From assembly GCA_030141605.1 (NCBI GenBank), contig JAQGDQ010000188.1, forward strand, positions 202,001-266,000: 64,000 nucleotides of DNA, written 5' to 3'. Both the position numbers and the translations under genes were made by a program. Shown piece by piece: positions 38,910 through 51,296 of this stretch. The number at the start of each line of letters is the position of its first letter. The stretch's first letter is position 1. The stretch comes from Tubiluchus corallicola. Its lineage: Eukaryota; Priapulida; Priapulimorpha; Priapulimorphida; Tubiluchidae. The notes under the pieces are model-generated. The model did no database searches and was not told where the DNA came from. It worked only from the letters and a program-made list of their open reading frames with translations.

Positions 38910-38948
38910 CACGTGATCGGACTTAGTGTCCAATCACAAACCGTAACG
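38910..38948 (+). promoter_or_regulatory. ERSE-like and CACGTG elements at the DNAJB11 promoter
   Basis: CACGTG at 38,910-38,915, then CCAAT at 38,930-38,934 followed nine bases later by TAACG (ERSE consensus CCAAT-N9-CCACG, matching 3 of 5 in the second half). DNAJB11/ERdj3 is a known unfolded-protein-response target. The elements end only 17 bases before the start codon, so either the 5' UTR is very short or the match is accidental. Confidence 0.35.
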
Positions 38949-38965
38949 TGCAATGGAACAACACG

Positions 38966-41900
38966 ATGGCGTCCCCGGTATCTCAGTGTTGCTTTTACTT
39001 TACGTTTTCCCTTTTGTTGATTCAAGTTTTCGCGGGGTGAGTGAAATTGCTTTTATTTGATTGTACGTAAAAATAAATAGCTAAATTTATGTACTAGTAC
39101 TTTGTTTACTTTTCTAATTTGGTGTTTAAATTTCAGTGGGGAGTGTTAAAATTGTACTACACTAACACATTGATTGAGCAAACACATGAATAGGCTTCAT
39201 GCTGCATCGAGTAGTTAAAGTATATTAGCATCATGCTATATAAAAATCGGAGTTTACAGTCTTTGGTTTCTGGTGAATCCAATCTAAATTTCGTTCTTCA
39301 ATAGTATTAACGTACATTTGGTTGCAGCCTTTAACTGATTAATTGTAACTGTTCCCATGGCCTTTTGAGGTAATCAGTTCCACAGAGGTAGCTTTACTTA
39401 CTAACTTAGTGATTTTGAAAGCTTGTATTAAATCTTCACTCATCCTTCTGGTTAATAGTAATTAATAGTGTATGTAGACTTAGACAGTTAAGACGCTGAC
39501 AATAAGGAACATTCTTCAAACCCATCAACCATTTTCGTAGCCCTTCTTTGGAAGCACTCGATCAAGCATATATATATATATATATATATGTATTTAACAA
39601 AGTGTGGATTCCAGCTAGGACTAGTGTTTTAAACTATTAAACGGACTTTTCATTTATATAGTGTGATACGTATTCTTGCATTTTTAGTATAAATGTCCTG
39701 TTTATCGGGCCTAATACTATGTTTGCCTTTTCAACTTTCATGCAGATGTGCTTTCCATGTTTTGTGCCAGATGATGTAATAACACCTAAGTCAGTCTCAC
39801 CCTGAGTTTAATTGAGTGAAGTGTTGTAGAACAACATCCTGGCATTGATTTGAAAACCCCATATGCATTAATTTACTACTGCTTTCATTGAATAACATTT
39901 GCTGTTCTAAAGCACTTTTATGTACATGTTTTCATCTTTGCTTTTGTTTCATTCAGTTCTTAGTTATTAATTTGTTTATTTTGCATCTTTTATTGTCTAA
40001 TTTATTACTTTCATTAAGACAGAATAAGAACAGATAAAGGAAAGTTAGGAAATACTAACATAGAATACTTAGAACTAAGTGGCAAAGACTTGGATGGGGA
40101 ACTGTTCTTATGAATGTAGTTGATGACTTAAACAGATCATTAGCAGTTTACCAAATTATAACAAAGAGTTCAAAGTGCTGACGTACATTGTACAATGCCC
40201 ACAGCATGATAGTATACAAAACAATTATAAGTGCTCATATTTTTGATCAGCAAAAGACATTGTTCTTTTTTGTTTGTGTTGATTTTTCTTTTTTTCGTGT
40301 AATTGAAAAGGATGCTTTGAAAGCATAAGTGTTCGTTTATAACTGTTGCTTTTTTGGAGTTAAGGGGCACTGTTATGGTAAGGATTGTTTGTCTTAATTC
40401 ATTGTTTAATATGATGTGAGAGGGATATTGTTTCGCAAAATGCGCTTGTCACACTTTTCTGCAGATAGAACTGTTCTTGATAAGTTGGTATCTGTATCAC
40501 GTCAGTAACATTGCAAAACTAAAAAGGCACCCAAATTTTTATTTCAGTCGAGACTTTTATAAAATTCTTGGTGTACCTAGAAGTTCCACAACTAACCAAA
40601 TTAAAAAGGCATACAGACGACTAGCAAAGGAACTGCATCCTGATAAGAATCCAGATGATCCTTTAGCAAATGAACAATTTCAAGATCTTGGGGCTGCATA
40701 CGAGGTATGTACTATATAGTGCACTTTAAAGTACAAATCCGTAAATATTAACAAAATTTTTTAAATAAAATGAAACTAAGACGAGAAAAATGGCATTGAG
40801 TGAGTATTTGAAGCAATTGCCTTTTGTGTACCAAGTTTGTGACATGGGCCAGCCAAGTCCTCAGAAATGTTGTAGTCAAGTTTTTCATTTCAAGTCCACG
40901 CAAATGGTTTTTATCTAACAAACCGAGCTCTATGTGTTCTTACTAACAAAAACCACTTTGAGTGAAGACCCACTCAATTAGTAGCACATTGGCAAGTAAA
41001 AAGCCTTGCTATTAAATAAGCTGTATGTGATATTTTCAATTTTCTGATGCACTGTCGAGCATACGTTTAATGTCGTATTTTCAACTGATTGTGGATAAAA
41101 ATGCAATCAGTGAACCTAGAGACTTTTAGAATTCCACTTTAGGCATAATGTACAAATATGGCTTCAGACAATGAACACTTATTCAATGTGGAATTGAAAT
41201 GCTTTCGTAAGTAAGGAGGTTGTAATAACTTCGTTGTACTATGCGTAATTATTACTTGCTTTGCTGTTCATGCAGTTCGAGTCATTAGTCAAGTCGGTAC
41301 TTTGTTATTTCGGTGGTTTTAATTGATATAATGCAAACATTTGGTGAAAAATATAAAATCCTGTCGACTTTTAGGTCGTCCTATTTATCAAGACCAAATG
41401 TATCACAATTTTTCTGTGTGCCACGCTTAATTCGTTGCTTCCCAATGTATAAATCTTACTGACTTTCGAGGTCAAATATGTCGTAATAAAACTTCACCAC
41501 TGGTCTTTTTCATGTGGCAAATTTGACTACCTTGATTTCAGTAGCCTTGGGCACATGTTGTAGGAGACATTTTGATACAACACCATACTTACATTCAAAA
41601 ACTATTAACTAAAGATGAGGTGTGTCATAATGTTCTTTAGTGTGCTGCCGCAGTTTTGAAGGTATAATGCAAAACATCTGTAGTAACTAAATATTCTCTT
41701 CATTTGCTGGTACATACTATCAGCCATGTTTGATAGACTTAGACATTGAGTATTGCGAAACTTTTACATTTGTGGTCAAAAGCCACAAATAGATCTTCAC
41801 TGTATTTTATAAGAATGGTAGGTGATAATGGGCCTAGCTGTTATGACTAATCTTGAGTTAGACGAAAACAATGTTCTACTTTTAGCAGCGCTTTTGTTAA

Positions 41901-44900
41901 GTACCGTATTTTCCCGTGTATAAGAGACCCTTTTTTGCTCAGAATTTTCACTTTAAAAATAGGGGGTCTCTTATACATGGGAGTAAGTCTTTTCAATAAG
42001 ATGCATAAATTGTGACACTAATGATTTTAAAGAAATAAGTGCTCTACAACTGTTTTATTTCGAATAATTATAGTTTCCTTTCAATAAATCTTCTCCATGG
42101 CTAAATTCTAATGATAAAATTAATGTACCGGGTAAGTTATTATTTTTTTAAATGTCTCTTTGGTATTGGAGAGAAATCGATTGTTCTGCAGCCAATCAAC
42201 GCATCTGCATAAGCTCTCTGCATGCCCGTCGACGTCATTGATACGTCGGCAGAGGTCAACGAGATGAGTCAGCCTAAGCAAGGCGTGTCGCGTTCGACTA
42301 TGAAGCGGTTGTAAGCAATACAAGCATTTGATGAGAGTGATGAGGAATTTAATGATTTCTATGATGAATAAAGTTATTCATTACCAAAAAACTTTTTTCC
42401 AGAATTTTTGCCTAAAAATTGAAGAGGTCTCTTATACACAAGGGTCTCTTATACATGGGAAAATACGGTAATTCTTTATTTTATCTGCAGGTTTTGTCTG
42501 ATGAAGAAAAAAGAAAAATTTACGATAGGCATGGTGAGGAGGGTTTGAAAGATGGAATAGGCCACCATGATCCATTTTCAAGGTATGCATTTAAGGTGCT
42601 ACACGTGACCGCTTACTTTTTTCTCTCATTGTGAAAAGACGGCAATTCTATTTTTCTTAGAATGTATTTGTAGTATAATGGAGAAAAGCAGCTAGCTCAA
42701 TTGTTTAGGCCAGTCAGATTAAGAATTCTAATTAGTTTGCAAGATGGTTTGCCCATGTTACTGCTGTAAATTTCTCTAGGGATTGTTGCTCCTGCGGAAG
42801 TGCTTAGCGAATAAATGGAGATAGTTGAGTAGCTGCTGCAGTTTAAAATATGGCCAATGACTACATAAAAAATACAGATCTGAGTTTTTCTACTTCATCT
42901 TACTTTTTTATTTGCTTTCAGTTTCTTTGGGGATTTCTTTTTTCATGGTGGCGGAGGGCCAGAAGAACGGGATATTCCTCGTGGAGCTACTATTATAATG
43001 AATCTAGATGTAACACTTGAAGAATTATATAAAGGAGATTTTATTGAGGTAATTTATTATATTTTTGTGCACCATTCATTATTTATTTTTTAATGCCTCC
43101 ATATTATTCTAGTAGTAGCAATGGCAAAATAAAGGTGTTGGTAATCAAATTTAAAAAAAATAAAAAAAATGTTTAAAAAAAACATGCCATAAAGTTTTTG
43201 TGGCTCGTCTGCTTGCAGCCAATTTGCAGAAATTGATAGATTACAACCAAAATCACAAAATTCAGTATGAAGGACAAGAAAATTCTTTACTTACTTTAGT
43301 TAACCAAATTTGTCCTGAAATTCTCTACCACACATACTGTCTCATTGTATTAACAGCAATGCTACCACACATACACTCACAGAGCTTGTATTAACAGCAA
43401 CGTTGTAAAAACTTGAAAATTTAAACTCCCGTCATGACCATCGGTGCAGCTATCTTAACGGTACATTGTTTGAAACAAGTTGCATGAAGTTCAACAAATA
43501 ATCAGAGCATTCTAAGCATAAACTTCATTTACTAAGCAAAAATTTAAATTAATTTTTGTTTGTAAGATTAATAATATGTTTTTTGGTCAGTCAGTGATGC
43601 ATACTGGGAAGATGAGCCAGCAAAATTTTACCAATTGGCTCAAACATTTTAAATTTCTAAGAATTTTCTTTTCTAGTCACTTAAATCATTCAAATAGTAA
43701 AACGTAATGCAATGTAATATAACTTGTAGGGAAAGTTCTTTGGGACATACTTTAAAATTCGCTTCTCTTCCTCTCAACTGTACATCGTGTTGTCCGTTAG
43801 TTTTTTTGTTTGTCTTTTTTATATGTGTAGCTTTTAACATATTCTATGATGATTTGTTAGAGATAATCTCTATGTATTGCCTGCTTAGTTAATTAGTTTA
43901 CCAATAACTTATGTTCTTCACAGGTAGCAAGGCATAAACCCGTCTTTCGAACATCAAAAGGAACACGTCGTTGTAACTGCAGACAAGAAATGCAGACTAT
44001 TCAGTTAGGGCCTGGACGCTTTCAAATGTCACAGCGAGAAGTATGTGACGAATGTCCAGCTGTCAGGTATACATATCTTAACTAATTTATAATTTTTATT
44101 TTAAAATTTATTATTTTTTTAACCAAACTGTACAAAAAGAAATGTGAAATAGTTGAGACTGAGTTTAAAGTTCAACCAGGTATGTTACAGTTACGAGCCT
44201 AATGCTGTGACTACTAGACTATTTTGCTCTAGAGAGTATGCAGGTGTTACTCGGCCTAGAATAATTTTTATCTGCCGATTATTTCAAGTGTAAATTAATT
44301 ACATTTAATTACTTACCCTAATTAGTAGTAATTATTCTGGCACGAATGAAACCTGCCAAAATCATTGGAGCCCTGTATAGTCTAGTCATAGAGTTTGGTC
44401 CTTTGTTCAAGTCCAGCTCAGTTTTGACTTTTTTGGACGGTTTGGTTTCAAAAATTCAATAGATGTAGTTTATTCTATCATTGCTTCTTTATTAAGCACT
44501 GTTCCTGTACTCTAATTTTCTGTTCTTAACAGTGTTTCATCGTTTGAATGTCTGTTTTTGAACCAGTATAATAATAGCATGAAGTGGCATCTAGTACAGT
44601 AGTTGCCGCTTAATAGACTCAAGGTTAATTCCCCAAAGTACTCTCGGCAGAATATTGAAAAAATGATCTGAAATTGAGCAGTCAGTAAGCCAAAATGAGA
44701 ATCTAGCATCTAAGAGGCGACGCACAGGAAAAGACTGTGAAGTAGAGTCAGCGTGTAATGTGTGGTTTACAAACGCAAGAGAAAAAGATGCTCGAGTGAA
44801 CGCTTTAATGCGACAGAAAGCAGAAGATTTGGCAAAGAAAATGCTCAAGCAAGCCATGCACTAAATGTTTTACGAGAATACCTGCATCACACAGCAACAG

Positions 44901-47304
44901 ATTTTCAATGTTTTTATAATTACGGGAACTTTATGAGCCAACTTCTTCGCGAGAAAATGAAGCATCCAACTTTGAAGGAATTTTTGTAATTTTTGCAAAT
45001 AAACAGACTTGTGTGATTTAGAAAAGTGTACTTTTTAAATTTATTGTTAACTCACTTATATAAATTAATATTTTAAAATATTTTTTTCTAATTTTTAACT
45101 GCACAAAGGAATTTAGGCATTACTTTGTTTCTAAAATTGATTAAAAGCCTTTGTAGTGCATAGTAAACTGATGACTCACACTTCTATAGCCGTAATACTA
45201 TACCCATCGGTTAATAGGTTCAATCAGTTAATTGGGTCAAGACACATTGGTCCCAAAGTAAGTCTATTAAGTGGTCACTACTGTAATACATTTATAGTTT
45301 CAATTTCAGTGTCAGCAACATGATAAAGCTTTAGTGACTAAAGTATTCAGACACAAAGACTTTTTTTTTAAATGTAGTGAAGAGCCTTTCTGGCCTTTTT
45401 TGATTTGTTGTTATTCTTAAGGTTATTACAAAAAGGAATGTTGCACAACTTTTGTGTTTCCTAGCCACTGCACTGCAGATATTTCTTTTTAGAGTTTTGC
45501 AAAATGACACATTGCTCGCAAATTGATAAAACTAACTAGGAAGCAAAGCTCACTTATTCTTGGTCTTTGACATTTTAATCTGTGATTTAGGTTAGTGGCT
45601 GAGGAGAAACTTCTGGAAATAGAAATTGAGCCCGGAATGTCACCCGGGCAAGAAATCACTTTCATAGGAGAAGGAGAACCACATATAGATGGAGAACCGG
45701 GTGATTTGGTCTTCAAGATTAAACAACAAATGTGAGTCATCATGCTGTGCCTTGATATAACCAGTTTAGCTTTCTTTCTGCATCTCAAATTTTTTTTATT
45801 AGGAAATTGCTGCTCAGGAACTTTTAAAAACTTTGGGAAGATGTAATCAGATTATTGGCTTTTTGTTTTTTTGTTCCTCAAAAAAATATTGGAATTTTTC
45901 CATGTATGCTACATATAAAATTTTATTCATACCTGTCCAGTGTACGATTTTGATGATGTTTTCCTTATAGAAGTGCTTAATGTGTGGTGAATGCTTTTTC
46001 TCCATTTTATATTTTAGTCACAAGACGTTTGAACGCAAGGGCGATGATCTCTACACTAATGTTACATTATCTTTACAACAAGCGCTAATCGGGTTTGAAA
46101 TGAAAATAGCACATCTAGATGGCCATGAGGTAATTTTTATATGGTGTTTTTTAATGTTGTGTATTGATACTTGTAGTTAGTTATTTTTTATTACCTTTTT
46201 GCGGTAGACTGTGAGGTAAAATTTGTGATGCAATAGTGGTAGAATAATGGCAGTCCATCAAAAAATGACCTGATGTGTAGCATTACTACCATATTGTAGA
46301 AGACTAATATAAAATGGTATTCAAGCTGGCTTGCGCACTTTGGAGAGGGGGAAAATTCCCTACAAGATATGTAGGTTGCTTTTCAATGCATCTGCAGGTT
46401 TCATTTCCATTTTAATCTTTGAGAGAATGCAGATTTTGAGTAGGTTTTGCAAGTGTAATGTATATTAATGTTCTATACATTACAGGTTTACATATCAAGA
46501 GAAAAAGTTACATGGCCTGGTGCTCGAATTCGGAAGAAAGATGAAGGAATGCCTAATTACGAAAATAATAACATTAAAGGAACACTTTATATTACATTTG
46601 ATGTAGAGTTTCCCAAAGGCGAACTTAGTGAATCTGATAAAGAAAGTAAGTTTTTCAACATTAATTTTATTTTTGCAATTTTTTATTTTCAAAAGGTCCA
46701 GCGACTCATGATTGATGCAGCAGGCATGACTGCAGTTAAATGCTCATGCATGTCTTGGGTTGGAATGCTGGAAAATATCCATTTTGGCAATTGCAAACTA
46801 GTAGCCAGACTGAGTGGCTGGGGTTACTTACAATGTTAATAGTTGCAGTGCATGATGAGAACCTTGTCTACAGAATTTTATAAATAAAATACTGAACCCG
46901 GAGCAGTGCTTTATCCACGTTTGGTGATATGTACCCAAGGGAGGTAAAGTACAAGGCAAAGTCACCAGAAGGATGATTAAGGTCACCCTTCATTTACTAA
47001 TCATGCTCAGGCTTGCATGATTTGATCACTAAGCACACACTGTAATCACTTGTTGTTCATCTAGCGCTTTCGTATTATATGACATACAGATGCAAGTGTA
47101 AGAGATTTTTCAGTTTCAGTATCAATTCTAAAATGATCCCTCGGTAGTTTCTGTAGCTTTCATTGTCCATGTAAATCCTAAACTGTCCTAATCAAATTGC
47201 ATTCACTGACTAATCAGCTTATTGTTAATTTCTTTTCAGCTGTCAAAAGTTTATTAAAGCAAACAAGTGAGCCCAAGTCATATAATGGACTACAAGGTTA
47301 CTGA
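38966..47304 (+). CDS. DNAJB11: DnaJ homolog subfamily B member 11 (ERdj3), complete
   Basis: ER-lumen J-protein co-chaperone of BiP that delivers unfolded clients. Nine exons: 38966-39036, 40548-40704, 42491-42582, 42922-43048, 43924-44066, 45591-45731, 46018-46129, 46486-46645, 47240-47304. All are GT-AG and in phase, giving 355 residues (human 358). Exon 1 encodes a cleavable signal peptide (MASPVSQCC, then a hydrophobic core ending IQVFAG). The J domain begins [12 protein letters not shown] and has [10 protein letters not shown] with the HPD motif. A Gly/Phe-rich stretch [12 protein letters not shown] follows. The substrate-binding region has the conserved cysteines RRCNCRQEM and VCDECPAV, with GPGRFQMSQ between. 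Domain II includes [14 protein letters not shown] and [12 protein letters not shown]. It ends YNGLQGY, as in human, without a KDEL signal. Introns 2 and 5 carry pogo-like elements. AATAAA motifs lie at 47,974-47,979 and 48,180-48,185. Confidence 0.98.
39569..39592. repeat. (TA)n microsatellite
   Basis: Simple TA run in DNAJB11 intron 1. Confidence 0.9.
41904..42468. mobile_element. pogo/Tc1-like non-autonomous element abutting DNAJB11 exon 3
   Basis: 565 bp with 27-bp terminal inverted repeats (CCGTATTTTCCCGTGTATAA at the left; one mismatch at the right), flanked by TA on both sides. Extra internal copies of GTCTCTTATACA occur next to each end. Near the right end, the plus strand encodes [12 protein letters not shown] then a stop, which looks like an acidic transposase C-terminus. 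It is therefore probably an internal deletion derivative. The right edge is 22 bases before exon 3. Confidence 0.85.
44597..45283 (+). mobile_element. pogo/Tigger-like element retaining a Tc5/CENP-B-type HTH fragment
   Basis: Termini CAGTAGTTGCCGCTTAATAG and, on the complement, CAGTAGTGACCACTTAATAG, flanked by TA. Inside (about 44,700-44,865) is a fragment with [20 protein letters not shown] followed by [16 protein letters not shown], matching the HTH_Tnp_Tc5/CENP-B DNA-binding region of pogo transposases. It ends at a stop codon with no DDE catalytic domain. Lies in DNAJB11 intron 5. Confidence 0.85.
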
Positions 47305-50300
47305 CGAAATAGTCTTTAGGATGTTTTGTTACATAAATGGGTGTTTTTATACAATTCATTCATGCTTCGTCTCTCTTTACTTTTGTCAGCTGTTGAACTA
47401 GAATTGTCATGCACAGAATAATTACACCCAGTTTATTGATTCTGTTACATGTATGAAATTATATGTAAAAAGTTTGTTTATTGTCCATATTGCCAAAAAA
47501 GTATTGGCTCATCAAAAACAAACTGATAAATGTTATTGTTTGTTACAGTTTTATTAGATGTTTGCGGTTGCATGTTAAGTACTGTGTGTGTAACTTTCTC
47601 GTCTTTTGCTACTCGTTGACAATGATCGTTTTGTACAAATTATAAGTGAATGGCATCTGTGACCGAGGGTCTATTGTTATGAACAGACGTATGCACTAGA
47701 AAATTTATATTCTGTGATACTTAATGCAATTGTAAATGCAGTTTCGTACATGAGATATGTATTCTGCTGTCATTTGTACAGAATTTGCTCATTATTTTTC
47801 TTCTCAAATTACTCAGTAGTGAAAATAGTACATGGAAATAATGTGCTGAATGACATAAAAATGTAGACAGATTTCTATTTTAGGATGTATGGTCAAATTG
47901 TCATACCTTGTGCACACTATTAACTCTGTTGCTGCATTTAAGCATTTTGAAAATGTTTTGGCTGACCAAGTAAAATAAACTCATTAGTGTGATTACCGGA
48001 TAAATCCAGACAATTAGATGTGGATTATGGGCATAGTGTGGATTCACAATGTTTTATATTTTTTTTCAAATTTAGTGTAGTAAGTTCCTTTGTCAATGCA
48101 TAAGTTGTTGGTTTTCAGTAGCCGAGGTTAATGTGTGCAAATGTTTTTATACAGTTTACTTACTGTAATTTATTGAAGGAATAAAAGTGTTTTCTCTTAC
48201 TAATGATCGTATCTATGGTTGTTGCCTTGTCGGTAATATTAAACTTACATTTTATTTTCTCACTGCATTGCTTCATTAACCTAGTTTTTTTTATAGTAAA
48301 ACTTGGTTTAAATAATGATTTTATTTATTATTTACCTTCACAACAATACATCGCCAGATTGATGTTTTCCACTCTTCTGCTTAACAAACTATAAACAGTT
48401 CCTCTACGCTCATCTATTTATGCGAGTACCCGTTTTGTTACGTAAAAATGCCACCTGTAAAAAATTTGTTTACAATAATAAAATTTCTTATAAGTATTGT
48501 GGGCTTTTATGTAAAAACCAGTTGATTCTTGACAAGAATTTCACTGTAATGCAAGCACCTTGCTATAGCCACTGGTATGTATCTATGGCCACAGGTAATA
48601 TTTAAACTTGTAAAGGACATTCTGTTTTGACATTATACCATTAACACTAGAGTTTTTTAACAACGATTTTCATTTTTTCATATTGCTTACTGCAGTTTCA
48701 CACACTAGTTTTCTATAAACTTTTCCTCACAGTAATACATCAACAAACTGGCTGATGTAATTCCATTCTATTTAACACGCCACATGTTACTGTTTAACTT
48801 GCTGGTATTCATTCTTATTGCTGTGCTTCCCAGCACTACCTGGTATTATTTTTATTCAGTGATATTTTCCTTTCTTGTGGTCTACTCTATAATCTGTTTC
48901 ACTATGAAAGTATCATTATTATAAAATGGAGAAAAAATAATTTTTAGTGACTATGAATTTTTCTTTCCATTTAAAGACAATTTTTTATTGAAATGATACA
49001 CTTTCTTTGTTGTAATATACTTCATGATTCTTCCCATTTCCTTGGATTGTATTATTACGTACATCCAAGTAAATAATACTGCTTTTTGAACAGTCTTGTG
49101 CGGTATAATGCCAAAAGAACTGCCAGAGTAAAATGTTTAGCAAAATCACTTGCAAGAATGTTCACATTATTAAAACATGATCACACATAACATAGATTTA
49201 TATAGCATCTGACTATATTTACAACACTAATGTCAACCTGACTACACGCGTAATAATTACTGATGATCTGATAAATCTGTAGAAACATTAACATAAAATT
49301 AAACTTTCACAAAACTAATGAGAACACAAAAAAATTTGCTGAATATACCTCAGCTGGTATAACTCGGCAAAATTAAAACATAATATATGTAAATAATATT
49401 AACAAGATCCGCATTTCACAGCAATAGTTAGCAATTACACAATAAATTACTTTTTTCCTTCTGAGAATTATTAGTGTTTTAACTATATCAAACTTCTGTG
49501 CACTATTTGAAATTCTATAATCAATACCAATGTCACACTGTGTTTATGACTATAATGTACAATGCTAAATAAAACTGGCTTCAGGTGTTTATTATACTTT
49601 ACGCTAGCACACCTATGATATTTACACAAGCCCAGCAAGCTGCTCACTGAAATAATTCTTGGATGTAAACAACTCTTCGCAAAAAAGTAATATTACATAT
49701 AACAGAAACAATGTTAACAGTATAAGCCACTTAATCAGAACGTTTTCTGAAAGACACAATATTGCAAACACAAAAAGCGAGGTAACATGTTAAACAATTA
49801 TCCATTCTACTTCATCAGTCTTAATATGGTACTTTCATAAAATCTACGCATTACAAGGTAGCTTTCATGCACTTGTACTGTATTACAAAAACTGTTAACA
49901 TTGACAGCTTGTTTTTAAGTTTGTTCATTCCTGGTTGTTTACCTCAGCATGAAAGTAAAACAGTTGAAACAACAGAAAATAGTGGTAAAGCATTGCATTG
50001 CACTGACAATAACAAATTTGTTGAAAAGAGGCAACTGCTTTAAAAGATTTGTCGTGTCTGAAAAACAACAAATAATTGGCTATTTTCACAAAAAACATTC
50101 TTTGGTTAAATGTTAAAACATACATGCGGACAAAAATGTGCCACATCAAAAATTCGCCGATGCATTTATTAAGATACTAAAGTTCTTAAAGAAGTAGGTC
50201 TAATTAACAACATGCAACTAACCTACAAAAACAGGTTGAAACTTTATTCATGAAGCACAATTCAGTATCACAGTTTACAAAGCAACAAAATTAATAAATA

Positions 50301-51296
50301 GCATGAAAATTACCATACAAATTATTTACACTAGTTAACTACATGCATCGTAACGTTTATAAGATTATTTGATTTTTATGATCCTCCTTTATAATATACA
50401 ATGATTGTTACATAGATCTATAATAAAGAAGACCCTCAGATCTAAACAGACCTAACACCAAGAAATAAACTGTAGCTTCCGTAAATATTAAATGCATCTA
50501 ATTTAATTTTAATAAAGCCAGTTTGTGACAAATGTTCACATATAATAATCAAGTATTTGAAAGACAAACACAAGTGATAAGTTTGATTCCTAAGTTGCAT
50601 AAGTAACACTTGGATGACAACTAATGTACACAAAGACAGATTTGCAGAAGCAACCTAAAGACAGTGGTTTTGCAAAGTTGTTTTTGTAGCACCAAGAAAA
50701 ACAAGAGCTTTAAGTTAAACTGATCAAGAAAAGAAAAAAGAACTAGAATATGAGTGTGTTAATAAATTTGAGTTTACAGAGATGTGTAAATTTTACACGT
50801 CTGTAGTGTTCCCATGATTAACGCAGAATAGGAAGACACATGCATTAGAGAGAACTCAAGCATTGGCTACTGTCTACATTCTACAACAACTAAATTTTAT
50901 TAGGTTTGGTTCAAATGACACACTCAAATACAATAAAATAGAATTCAACTGTTTCAATAAAAGTAAAAATCATTGTATCACAGTGCTACTCTAGAAGACA
51001 TGTATTTTGTTCTATTCTGTTAAAAGAACAATGTAAAAAAAATTGTGATATAATAAGCTGCCATGGCTACCTGGCAAATCACTCTCTCAGTATACTATGA
51101 AACTTGTCCAAAATAAAAACAATGAATAAACATTTAGTTACCCCACAAATAGTACAAATTAGTTTCCTCTAGTTTTAGTTCATAAGAAAAATTAGAAACA
51201 ACTGAGTGCAAAATTACATCATATCTTAATTTTAAACATAAAAAAAATAACTAAGGACAACGATTCGTTCAAAAAGTTCCCGCAATGATACCATCC
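47305..51296. other. convergent intergenic region between DNAJB11 and the PLC-like gene
   Basis: Both flanking genes end here. Poly(A) signals for DNAJB11 are at 47,974 and 48,180. For the minus-strand gene a TTTATT (AATAAA on the complement) occurs near 50,893. The rest is AT-rich and I recognise no gene or element. Confidence 0.5.

Larger units (their letters stand above)
33363..38965. other. PNP 3' UTR and intergenic region up to DNAJB11
   Basis: AATAAA motifs that could end the PNP transcript occur at 34,504-34,509 and 34,940-34,945. Further on are a dispersed repeat with a TC microsatellite (36,884-37,172), a hAT-like end at 37,953 and an intact hAT MITE (38,125-38,533). I see no coding exon. 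Sequence at about 38,690-38,860 is less AT-rich but unrecognised. Confidence 0.5.
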
